NCBI GenBank assembly: GCA_963930775.1
Contig: OZ005693.1
Location: 5,456,001 to 5,520,000, forward strand
Direction of reading: 5' to 3'
From: Cliona cf. orientalis
Taxonomy: Eukaryota; Porifera; Demospongiae; Clionaida; Clionaidae
Length of the DNA: 64,000 nt
Below are positions 54,465 through 64,000 of the stretch, one piece after another. Within the stretch, counting starts at the first letter, position 1, and every line of letters starts with the position of its first letter. Below the pieces are notes generated by a model that was not told where the DNA came from, ran no database searches, and was given only the letters and a program-made list of their open reading frames with translations. The position numbers and the translations under genes are program-made.

Positions 54465-57400
54465 TTAAACACTCAATCCAAATACCCCCTGCAAATAATC
54501 GCGATGAGCAGCACTAAGCTGACTGTATATGTCGGTTGGTATGCGAAGGGAGTAAGGTACAAATCCTGGTTCAGCTGCCTTTACACATTCAATGCGGCAG
54601 TGGTAGTGAGATGTTGTCTCCTTACGGGGAGTGATGAGATTTCCAGCAGGATCTCTGAAGCTACGGCGCTCAGCTCTTGCAATTGTGAGGTCATATGGTG
54701 CCAATGGGATCTGTCCATCTGCTGTACGTAGAGTGCTTCTGCAGCCTTGGCACATCCGAATATTTCCTGTAATAAACTTGACATAAAATGGGTTCGTATT
54801 AGGTGGAGGAGCAATGGAAGGAGACAAGAAAGGAAGACTACTCTTGGGCTGTGGAGGAGGTGGAGTTGAGTAGTTGTTAGATTGTCCAACAAAAACAAGT
54901 GGTGGTGGGGGTGGACGAGTCCCAGATTGAGCAGTGGTTAGAAAAACAGGAGGAAATGACGGTGCTTGTGATACTGATAGTTCATACATGGAAGGCTGTG
55001 CTGAGGCATCAGAGGGTGTTAGCGAAGCCCCCTGCGTAGCTGATGCTTGAGGTAGAGTGCTGGATGGCTCAGTACTTGGCAAAGGAGTACGAGGTTGATT
55101 ACGTGGACACAATAATGAAGGGGGTGAAGAAATAATAGTGTCAGGGGAGACCGAATGACGTTTCACTCTCTTTCTTGTGATTTGATTCTTCTTTCGTCCT
55201 CTCCCTGGTGGCATACCACTCATTGCCAATGTAGTAATATTGGGCTGGGAGGCTGAAGATACGTACCACTCCAAAAATTGAGGGAGGGAGTCATTGTAGT
55301 TCGCAACAGCAACAGTATGAGAGCAAATTTTGCTTGAACTCCACTGTGCGCAGTTGGAATCACAAATGTAATGGGTGTTACCTTTTGGCCGGACAATATG
55401 AGGGGTGTCACTATGGTAAGATAGGACAGCACGGGCTCGCTTGTCTGTTCCTGGTACAGGAGTAATGGTGTTTTCACCTTGAAGTAATGAGCTTGCTTTG
55501 CTCCAAATTTGTTGCAAGGTCACTAGAGGGATGGTGTGGATCCCACTCTCCTCTGCACTCACTTTCAGACACCTGACTGAGCATGAAGGTTGTTGATCAC
55601 TACTCTCAGTATCTTCACCAGTAATGGAAGGACTGGAGAATGTATGCACCGATGAAGCAGAACTGCCTTCAATTGTGGCAGAATTAAACCTTTGTACTAT
55701 TTTCTGCCGTTGCTCTGGGCGCATCTTGGTCCACTGCTCTACAGAAACACCGAAATGCTTAACACCTTCACACAGACGATAGCGACCCCTTCCTGACAAT
55801 GAGCGTATAATTTCGTTTTGTTGCTCATCAACCAACTCTTTCATTTGCTGTACAAATTCTGGCCATTGGGTTTTTTTGTAGCTGACTTGCTTCTTTAGTA
55901 CTGAATTCATGGCTTCTGAGCTATTTGTTGTAAAAATGGATGGGGGAGAACCCAGGCCAGCAGCTTCACGTATGTCTTTACGCATGTGATAACATACAAC
56001 ATCAGCTTGAACTCGCTTGAAATACTCGTAAAAACGAGGACCTGAGCTGCTAGCATACGGTGACTCTCGTGTATTCCAGTGATCTTCTAGAGCTTCTAGT
56101 TTTTGTTGAAAGTCTTCAACACCAGTGGAATCAACTAGGCCTTCAATCTTCAAATTTCCATCACGTTTTCCAAAAATATCATCCAAAAACTGCTGGGATA
56201 TGTGGCTGGGAAGACCTAGATCTCGTAGCTTCTCTTGTACATTCTTTTTGAAATGAATAAAACATCGAAGCTGAAGAGCGAAAGGAAAATTGTGACCGAG
56301 AGCTTCAGTAAGATTTTTGTCCCCATCTGTACCAAATGCCAACACATTCCTTACTTGCTTGTTGCTTCCGATTAAGGTACTGGCAAAATAATTGAATGTT
56401 GCAAATTGCATGCGCTGGTGGACCAATATGGGGCCAATCATAATAGGGTGATTTCCAGTGCGGATATTTTCAAGCAAGAGGTGATGGTAAGTCATGGGTG
56501 TAACAAAGAAATCACCAAGATTGAAGGTTGTGTCAACGGTAAGCACTGAAAAATTGCTATTATTGGTACAGAATCGCACAAGATCATCCACTTGCCATCG
56601 ATAGAATAAAACCGACTGAGGCTCTGGTGCAGCCTTAACATCCTGAACGAAAAGTTTTCCCTTGCCTTGAGCTAGCTTGCACTCTAGCATGATGCTGTAC
56701 AATATATCTTTATCCTCTGTTTTGGCAACAGCTCGTCGAAAATTAGCAACTTGCTGCCTGTTGCGAGGAAGAAAAGCAGCTCCTTTGGCATTGATTTCTC
56801 CACCTTGCTCACTTGTTACGGCTTGCACTACATGTTTCGGAGTGGATTTTGTAGCAAGCTCCTGAATATGCTCTCTTGTTTTCTTGGCAGTAGTAAAGAA
56901 AGGGGTAGCTGTTTTAGAGTTTCCATGAGGTTTCACCTTGATATCCATCTCCGGTCCATCAAACATGTACTGCACCATACCATATTTGTTGGTATCACCT
57001 TCAGAATCTGTAAAAAAAAACAACATAAAATATGCACATTTCACCAGCATGCATGCGTGAAAGTTGGGGCTCTGAAATCTTTTGTTCAACTGTCGGTAAT
57101 GGTCGCCACATGGAAATGTAATGATCCCACATATCCTGGTATGCTTTAAATGCATGCATGGTGTGTGTACTACACTCTCATTTTGATGATTCAAAGCAGA
57201 AGTAAAGGAAGAAAACTTTCTGTTTGATATTACACTGGCCATTTACATGTATTTATTGAGGAACTTTCAAGGGGCCAAAATTTAATGCCCCCTCCCCCAT
57301 AAAAACCTGAGTAAATTAATGTGGAACTTGGATTATGTGGCTATAATATAGTAAGGAGGCGGCTACCAGAAAACCATACACAAATTTGGCTATACTTTAA

Positions 57401-59059
57401 TTACTAACCTCTAATTTCCACGATGCACCGACGAAACTTTGAATATGAGCGATGTACAAAATAGCGCCGAACTATGTGATAGGAACCAGCAAGTTGCAGT
57501 GGAGCAGATTTCAGGAAATCAGGTCTGTTTCTCCGATCGAGTGTAAAATATGATCGGCGGGTGCCAGTAGACTTCCACGAGCCCGTATCGTCTGCCCTCA
57601 AGTCTTCACAGCTGACAGAATCAAAATCAATGATGAATGTACAGTTGCAGTTCACACCAAGTGGTTGAATATGGCACACTTTATCGTCTGGACACTTTTC
57701 TCTCATCAAAATCTCCACTAATTCAGACAGACTGTAACCAGCAGATCTTTGTGAGTATACCGGAAGTTCAGGATCATTATTGAAGTGTGATATTATAGGA
57801 GGTTCATCATAGTCGGACGACGATGGAGAGGAAAATGTTAACTTGCGCCTGGACAAAATATGATAAATTTAAAAGCATAATAAAAAAACTGGGAACTAAG
57901 GAGGACATGGAGAGTTAATAACACACAGAATTTTATGACACATACATTACCTCTTGGGTTTAGTATCACGGACACTGTAGCTATCTTCCGTCTCTTCCTC
58001 ATCTTCACTTGTACTTGATACAGTACTGCATTTTAAGCATAGACAAACAAACAGGTGAGGTTCTGTAATTAAAATTCCCATAGGCCATGCTGCCATGCCA
58101 TGCATGGGCTCAACAGTGAAAATGTACACTATTGTTTGTACTATACTATGCATGATGGGATGACTTTGACAACTGGGTTGACAGGCTTCACTATAATAAT
58201 AATAATACACAGTATATAGCAGGCTGCACCTCAGACCTAATTAGAGTAACCAAAACATGAACTGATAAAAGTTCAATACTTCCACTAGACAACACCTATA
58301 GTACAGAGCATGCCAGTGCATGGATACTATATAAATATTGCTTTTAAGTATATTTATCTGACTACCCCATCTGACAACAATAAGCTTTTTCATGTCATGC
58401 TATCTGGGCATAATGGCAAAGCTAGGCATTACTGTCCCCAGGCTCCCCTATATCCAATTTTTTTTCAACATGTACATGTGATGGAATAACAAAAATTTAA
58501 TGATGGGAAGCCACGGGTTAGGTAATATATACTCTAAACAACTGCTGCATGCCATGGCTGACTATTAATCCATCAAACTACTATAATGATCTTTCACTTC
58601 ATAGTCACGTGATATTTGGATCATACGCAGACCCTATCGTACAAACCCTGCTAACCATTTATATCCAGAACCCATCCCCTGACCCTAGGCTAGGCGTACT
58701 AGTTGATCACATGCCATGCACTGTGGGGATCCATATCTTTCCGAGGCTGAAATATAAGGGCCAGGGGGTCCAATTTCAAAATATATGGACCAGGGGTGTC
58801 GTGATAGCACTCCAATTCTGATGCCCCCCCCCCCCCCCCCCCCCCCCCCCAAAAACCCACTGTTAAACCATGTGGCCGCATGAAAGACAGCTTCAAGTTT
58901 GCATGTACATTCAAGTATATAACAATAGCGAAGTAGGCCTACTACAAACAAAACTTACAGGGAGATATGAGGTCTTTGCTTCGTCGGCGTGAACACCTTT
59001 GGTTCCTCGATATCCTCTTCGTCTGAAGAACTGGAAATTATAACGATCGGACTAGACAT
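54465..59059 (-). CDS. MULE-like transposase with SWIM zinc finger, four exons, 1052 aa
   Basis: Minus-strand exons are 59059-58959, 58025-57951, 57848-57409 and 57007-54465. Donors are GTAAGT, GTAATG and GTTAGT, each with a clean CAG acceptor, and phases 2, 2, 1 agree, giving 1053 codons without a stop. The N-terminus is Ser/Asp/Glu-rich. The core in exon 4 has VDTTFNLGDFFVT, a following block (GPILVHQRMQFATFNYFASTL), FGTDGDKNLTEAL, and LRCFIHFKKNV, the MULE-type D, D and C-x-H series. A SWIM finger follows (C-x-C region CDSNCAQW, then CSHTVAVA). A Pro/Ser-rich linker leads to a C-terminal C-x2-C...H-x-C domain (GNIRMCQGC, HYHCRIEC). The 8 bp duplication and SWIM finger would also fit KDZ/Zisupton elements; I favour MULE from the core. 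Likely functional. Confidence 0.85.
58824..58855. repeat. Poly-C(27)-A(5) tract in transposase intron 1
   Basis: 27 C then 5 A; poly-G in the transposase transcript. Same layout as 43162-43195 and 43957-43976. Confidence 0.9.
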
Positions 59060-60841
59060 CTTCTGTGCTAACTTCGATCACTCGTTATTCACTGACTGAG
59101 AGCCGCCGCTGTGACTGAAATTGTTATACTATTAAGCCGCGAGTCCGCTTCAATTTCCGAGTCAGCCCGTCAAGGATCCGTTCCCCCTCTGTCGCTGTTG
59201 GCCCGAACAACGAGTTCGGACTCACATATAGCTAACCGTTTGTTCCAAAGACGTAGACAACGTGATTTATTAAGCACGTGGTGAGCTCCCGTCCAGGATC
59301 CATTCCACATTCCATTCCATATTCCATTCCATTCCACGTTCCGCTTTTTACATTATACCTATGATATGCACCAAAACTATATTTATGCCATGTCATCAAG
59401 TGTAGGAAGTCAACAAGTAAGCTCTCATTTTGCATAGACCTCCCCCTTGTCAGCAAGATTTACCAAATTAATAGTATTGAGTTTTCTTTAGAAAGTGTTC
59501 GTTCGTTTCTTTGCTGCTAGCAACTGAGAATAACAGGATGGGACTACATTATTACCACACTCTTTTTCCATAAGACATGCATTGTACAATAATTATCATA
59601 ATATTATTCTATGTACATGTATCAGCACTCCTCAGAGTTGCTCAACTGGCTACTATCCATGCAGTGGATTCAAATGAACTAGTACTTGCGCTATCTGCCG
59701 GGTAAGAGAAATGCTAACAATATTATGCATGCACTCATGGTTTCTTGTGCTCAGTTTCAGCGATGATGGTCAAACTGGTGTATATCATATACAATCATGT
59801 ATCAAAATTAATTGTGAGTTTCTGAGTTTGTACATACCTGTGTATCAGCTGTACCAATGTATTATAATCTTAAGGTTACAACATGCAAGCTGGAGTCATC
59901 TCTGAAGCTTACAAAATTAATATGCAGCCAGTGCCAGCCACTACTCTTGATTTCAATGGCATTTAAGGTACAAACACAACATCCATTGCATTCTGTCATA
60001 CAATTCACCAAATAATTCGTTTTCTAGATACACTTGTACTGCCAGCTGCAGTGATCGAGCCATGTAAAGTTTGTGTATTATTATTATCATGAAAATTGTT
60101 GTTGCACTTGTTTGATTCTCCTAAACTCGCTCATCTGTGGCTCCCTGCTGCTCAGTTTAAAGACTGGTGCCTCTTGATCCAGGTATTATAATATTATTGT
60201 CACTATTATAATCCTATGACACCAAATGTCTCCATGTCTGTAGGTATGACTTCATGTAGCGGCTGATGCATGCTGTTCAACAGTATCGACTGCTGGAGGT
60301 GTATGTATGGAGTGGCAGGATTAAAGAAAAGAACAGTGACTCAATAACATTGATAATTATCATCATGAGGTACTAGGTATAACTATTTTTGCTGTTAAAA
60401 CTATACATGCACTTATGTATTTGTGAATTGGAGTCAATTGTCCATGTTTCTCTCAATTTTTTTGGAATTCAATGTTCATTGTGATTCCGCGCGCGAGTGC
60501 GTATAGCGCTAGCGCTGTATGAAATAATGATATTCATGGCAACTAGAGAGGCGGGGTATATACGGTGGCACCGCGCTACCCGTATCAGCGAAAGCAAGTA
60601 CGGTATGATCCACGGTCCTTTTGGGAGAAATCGACGGGCAGTCACGGTATAAAGCGGGAAAATCGACGGGTAAAATGGGGAAATCGACGGTTCCCGTCTA
60701 GCTCGCCCGTGTAGTTTGTTCCCATTACGGGCGTCGACGGTACCCGTAGTAATGCCGTAAATTTCCCGTACGGAGTACCGTCTTTGTGGGAAATACGGGC
60801 AAAAAACGGGGCCGTATTGCCCACCCTTTTTTGCTGTGTAA

Positions 60842-61003
60842 AGCACTGATACTTGATTGCTCCTCAGCTATGGAATTGGTTAAAGTACTAGTAGCCATTT
60901 CCAACCAAAATTGAAACCATACAAATACAATACCTATTGTGCTCAGGTAGTTTCTGTAGCTCAAAAGATACATATCGGTGCAAGTTTGACATTTATATCT
61001 CAT
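60842..61003 (-). pseudogene. Interrupted lectin-like gene, exon part upstream of the transposon
   Basis: The minus-strand frame ...NSIAEEQSSISAL ends at the transposon junction. With the element and one TAA copy removed, the frame runs on into MNRLDSLNSSMDQLSQQLLQ at 51955. This shows that one coding exon was split. The exon's true 5' boundary is unclear; hydrophobic sequence before MATSTLTNS may be intron. Confidence 0.7.
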
Positions 61004-62381
61004 TCTAAACCCAAGTTATGATTAAATAAGTTGAATTTTGCTTTTCCACGTTCTCCATAGAGAACATGGCACCGTGACTATATACAGCAAAAAAATGGTA
61101 TTTTTCTTTTATCAATAACTTTACTTCAGAACAAGCTATGAAGATGAAACTTGCACCAAACCCCTAATAAAGGATCCATTTATTATTAGTGATGTCACAT
61201 AATTAAACTGTATGGCTTCATACATCATATTCTACCCTTCGTACAACACGGAATACTTACGTTTAATCCAATGTTTCTGGCCATAAACAGCATCAATAAT
61301 TATTATAGCTACAGCTATTTTAATGATCACAAGTAGCCAGTTATGTGTGCATGGATGTACTACTGCAGGGCTTGATTCTCAGTGGAAAGTCCCGAAAATT
61401 AATACTGAAATTGCAGTCACATGAATATTTAATATCATAAGACTCATTTCTTGTATTCTGTTGAACATCATTATGATAATATTGTAGTACCCTAGTCTGA
61501 GTGGTGACTTGACTTGGTTTAATGCTGATTAAAAGTATAACGTGGAACCAGGGAGATATGGTGTGAGTTTATTAGAATAAGACTGAGGTGGCTAGCTAAC
61601 TATTAAAAATTCAAGTTTGTTGTATGTAGCTAAAATACAAGCATACCAAAGATGGATGAACTAGCTAGCTATAACTTATAGCCTAGGCTCTAGCTAGCTA
61701 AATCTTCTTTGAATCTGCTCAAGCAGTGATCTTAAACACACCTGCTCTTATCCTTACTAAGGGACCTTCAGATTGCTTGCGGCTGAACTGGTAATGGTCG
61801 GCTGCGATAAATGCCATGATCACGAAATATGGCTATCAAAAATGTGCCCTATGATTCCACCACCACACTCTTCTATTATGTTTCCGGAATTGTGAAGCTC
61901 ATTAATTATACTAATACTGCTGTGAGCGGATTGACTTTGCTCTCCTAAGATAACGCCTGCCTGTGATGCAGGTAAATACGCGTTGGTTATAGCTTATTTT
62001 GCTATCTCTATTCTTGTTTTAGCCCGAATAGTGGTACATACGTGCATTTTGGCCAAGAATAGTCATCAAATTCGAAATCAGCACCTCCGATTTGCCCAGG
62101 ATCGGTCAAATAACCCCAGCGTAGCCTACACTCTCGCGGAAATTAAATTTAGGTGGTCATATGGGCGGTGCCACAAACGCAATGTATTTTTTGGAAGAAT
62201 TTTATTCCCATATGTTTTGTATGGCATTTTCGCGGAATGAAATTTGACGCGCGCGTAACTCCTAAACTACTTGACCGATTTTCACGAAACAAACGCCAAA
62301 ATGATCGCCTATCATCGCGCTTTTAAAGCAAGGTCTTGCAGGAGCTAGTACCTCACGATTTAATCCGAGATTCTAATATCC
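61004..62381. other. Gene-free stretch, probably intron of the lectin-like gene
   Basis: AT-rich with TAGC runs. 62000-62345 looks like a repeat end (GACCGATTTTCACGAAACAAA) but I see no partner in the window. Confidence 0.4.
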
Positions 62382-62744
62382 TTAAAACACAGCTAATTTT
62401 AGAGGTTGGAAATCGCTAGTACTAGTACTTGACTGCTGATCAGCTGATTCAGTTTCTGACTTCAATTTGGGTATTTCAACTGCAAAAGCCACACAAAGGG
62501 CAAATAGTGTAAGAAACAGTGCTAGGACCAGTGATATCAAAACAATTACAAAAGCAACATGAACTTTTGTTGGTGCAGGAGCAACTTTATTCACTTCATG
62601 GTAGCCCTCCATCACAAATTTCTCCTTAATCAGTGACATAGGGGTGGAGCTTTTTTCAGGAGTGGCAATATTACTCTCTTGAACTTGATCCTTTGCATAT
62701 GAATTGCTAATGAAAAAACTATTATTTTCAGGATGAACCTGCAT
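62382..62744 (-). CDS. N-terminal membrane exon of the lectin-like gene
   Basis: The ATG at 62744 opens about 70 polar residues (a cytoplasmic part), then a strong membrane helix (VHVAFVIVLISLVLALFLTL), then KSETESADQQ. This is a type II membrane start suited to the coiled-coil stalk and C-terminal head found downstream on the same strand. A possible donor TCAA|GTACTA at 62429/62428 would end the exon in phase 1, before the apparent stop at 62382. A degenerate relative at 49825-49925 follows the 3' end of the other copy, as expected for a tandem array. Confidence 0.6.
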   Translation of the reverse strand: MQVHPENNSFFISNSYAKDQVQESNIATPEKSSTPMSLIKEKFVMEGYHEVNKVAPAPTKVHVAFVIVLISLVLALFLTLFALCVAFAVEIPKLKSETESADQQSSTSTSDFQPLKLAVF

Positions 62745-63447
62745 GATGGCAAACTTGTTTCAACAGCGCAAACGTCCTAGGCCTTCTCTTGCATAATAAT
62801 AAATAATGATCACACTTAGTCTAATGGAGGTGTCACATTATTCTATTTGCACTAATCATAGACTATAGAAAATCTCAGAATACAGAGATAATAAGTAACC
62901 TTATTAACACTTTATTATTGCCTATTATAATTTGTGTATGCATGCATGACATTGTGAATGCCATAGTTAACGCATGCATAGTAAAATGAATGTACGCACA
63001 AGAAACGTTATTAACTACAACACCCATGCACTCTATCCAGTTCGCTTACACTGGCAACTAATAATAATATTATTATGGTAGCTATCAATTACCCCCGGTG
63101 TCACACTGGAGGCTACAGTCACCATGGTGGACCCACTCGTGAGTCAATTGAGCTCAGAGTCTTGACAGATAGCTAGCTACCATGCTTGATCAGCTTGAGG
63201 TAAAACGTTCGTATTTAAAACCACGATGGGCTAACATAGTAAGTTTCATGTAGCTAGCTACGTAGTTATCTTCTGGTGACAATAACTGGCCGGCACCATC
63301 CTGGGGAAATTTTTTGATGCACAAGGTGTGACGGGGGTGATCGATATAATCTTGATGACCATAGTAACTCATTTCAAAACTATTCTAAAAAATAATTAAT
63401 AAACTAGTTGGCTAGCAAGAAATAACTATACCATAGTGCATAGGTAA
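62745..63447. repeat. Right copy of the segmental duplication (gene 3' flank)
   Basis: 63065-63447 matches 49960-50500. The rest, 62760-63064, is AT-rich and presumably the promoter region of the gene starting at 62744. Confidence 0.65.
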
Positions 63448-64000
63448 CTATCGTACATACAGTTCAATACTTTGGATAAGAGAGTTTTCAGTCATACCAC
63501 CTTCATCTCTGCAGGCCCTTATCTCAAGATCATCAGCAGTGGACTGTGGCAGCTGCCTGTAGAACCAGGGAGGATTGTTAAAGCTGCAGCACTGATTCGT
63601 CATAGTATTACAGCCAACCCCATCAAAAAGAGGGTTGTTTGGGTAACGCATACCAGAAGCAATACCTGAAGCAGCACTATCACAGAAATAGTTAGTGCCA
63701 ATGAAAGTGTTTGTGACACTAATAGTATTGCCAGTGTTACAGGGGCACCCGAATCGGTCTGTCCTAGACTCAGTCACACCCATAGCAAAGGACCAAATGT
63801 GTTCCCTTGGATTTCCATGAGTAAGACTAATACCATCAAGATACTGAGAATCTACGGTCAAAGAAGAAATGACAATAAGACGCGAAAAAGCTTCTGTAGT
63901 TCCAAGCTGATAAGCTATCACTTTCCCGCAAACACTGGAATAAATGACGTCTGATGCAGAATATTGTATTGAAGTACAACCACCAGCATCTTCACTCTTC
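63448..64000 (-). CDS. Lectin-like C-terminal domain, second copy (cut by window edge)
   Basis: The minus-strand frame is open to the window end and stops at 63448. It differs from the 50502 copy at only a few residues (GNTIS for GSTIS, GCNTM for GCDAM, EIRAC for EITAC, KSEDAGG for KGEDAGG). The same cysteine blocks and the terminal SLIQSIELYVR are kept. Flanking non-coding DNA is also similar, so the copies arose by a recent segmental duplication. Its N-terminal and coiled-coil exons must lie beyond 64000. Confidence 0.85.
   Translation of the reverse strand, partial: KSEDAGGCTSIQYSASDVIYSSVCGKVIAYQLGTTEAFSRLIVISSLTVDSQYLDGISLTHGNPREHIWSFAMGVTESRTDRFGCPCNTGNTISVTNTFIGTNYFCDSAASGIASGMRYPNNPLFDGVGCNTMTNQCCSFNNPPWFYRQLPQSTADDLEIRACRDEGGMTENSLIQSIELYVR

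Larger units (their letters stand above)
53995..59359 (-). mobile_element. Complete MULE-like DNA transposon, 5365 bp, 8 bp duplication
   Basis: Left end GGATATGATGTAAAAAGCGG and the complement of the right end GGTATAATGTAAAAAGCGG differ by one deletion and one base. The next 28 bp (AACGTGGAATGGAATGGAAT..) look identical, giving an inverted repeat of about 48 bp. TATGATAT flanks both sides (53987-53994 and 59360-59367). The single transposase gene is intact. The insertion is inside the 8.9 kb element and hence younger than it. Confidence 0.9.
51956..60838. mobile_element. 8.9 kb transposon splitting a coding exon (TAA duplication)
   Basis: Ends CACAGCAAAAAA(T)GGGGTG and complement CACAGCAAAAAAGGGTGGG are inverted, with TAA at 51953-51955 and 60839-60841. 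Each terminal 250-300 bp is packed with short ACGGGAAAT/CGTCGATTTCCCG-type motifs in both orientations, as in the subterminal regions of CACTA/EnSpm elements; a 3 bp duplication fits that superfamily. It encodes no transposase of its own that I can recognise. The interior holds the 159 bp minisatellite and the nested MULE-like element. Superfamily is inferred from the ends. Confidence 0.8.

Noticed and set aside
1-64000. CRISPR arrays, bacterial operons or ribosome-binding sites
   Set aside because: Introns, LTR and MITE structures and animal gene families show nuclear eukaryotic DNA. No spaced direct-repeat array of CRISPR type is present.

Overview
The window looks like nuclear DNA of a sponge (Porifera, probably a demosponge). 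The basis is two secreted proteins of the sponge short-chain-collagen C-terminal-domain type, multi-exon genes with ordinary GT-AG introns, conserved animal housekeeping genes, an ankyrin-Roc-Death-domain gene, and a dense load of transposons of animal type. Species cannot be read from the sequence alone. Exon models below were built by eye from frame, splice-site and phase agreement; no search was run.

Layout. 37-12270 (+): a giant secreted or membrane beta-helix-repeat protein with a multi-pass C-terminus. Its 6.4 kb phase-0 intron houses an EnSpm/CACTA-like DNA transposon with two divergent genes (5543-11146). 12271-15331 is mostly empty apart from a degraded LINE reverse-transcriptase fragment. 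15332-17037: two tandem short-chain-collagen-like secreted proteins. 17956-18860: a deleted pseudocopy of the next gene. 19.7-21.4 kb: a MITE and a tandem 400 bp repeat. 22459-28179 (+): a three-exon gene of about 1754 aa with about 27 ankyrin repeats, a Roc-like GTPase, a COR-like region and two Death-domain-like segments. 28503-32940 (-): a Ty3/gypsy retrotransposon with apparently identical 189 bp LTRs and a 5 bp target duplication. 34.0-36.9 kb: a four-level nest of transposons, followed by another two-level nest.

37354-41301 (+): NUBP1 (cytosolic iron-sulfur assembly NTPase), including an apparent AT-AC U12-type intron. 42563-43489 (-): a new three-exon 95-aa membrane protein, divergent from SLC35A2 (UDP-galactose transporter, 43668-47860, +). 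Several TA-flanked MITEs with CCG/CCC termini sit in or beside these genes. 48.1-49.35 kb: foldback and TTAA elements. 50502-62744 (-): a coiled-coil, type II membrane, lectin-like gene whose coding exon is split by an 8.9 kb transposon (51956-60838, 3 bp duplication). That element itself contains a complete-looking 5.4 kb MULE-like transposon (53995-59359, 8 bp duplication) with an intact four-exon transposase of 1052 aa. The right edge (63065-64000) carries a nearly identical second copy of the lectin-like gene.

The host genes read as ordinary surface, glycosylation, Fe-S and innate-immunity functions. They do not form an operon. What dominates the window is transposons inserting into introns, into each other and in one case into an exon.
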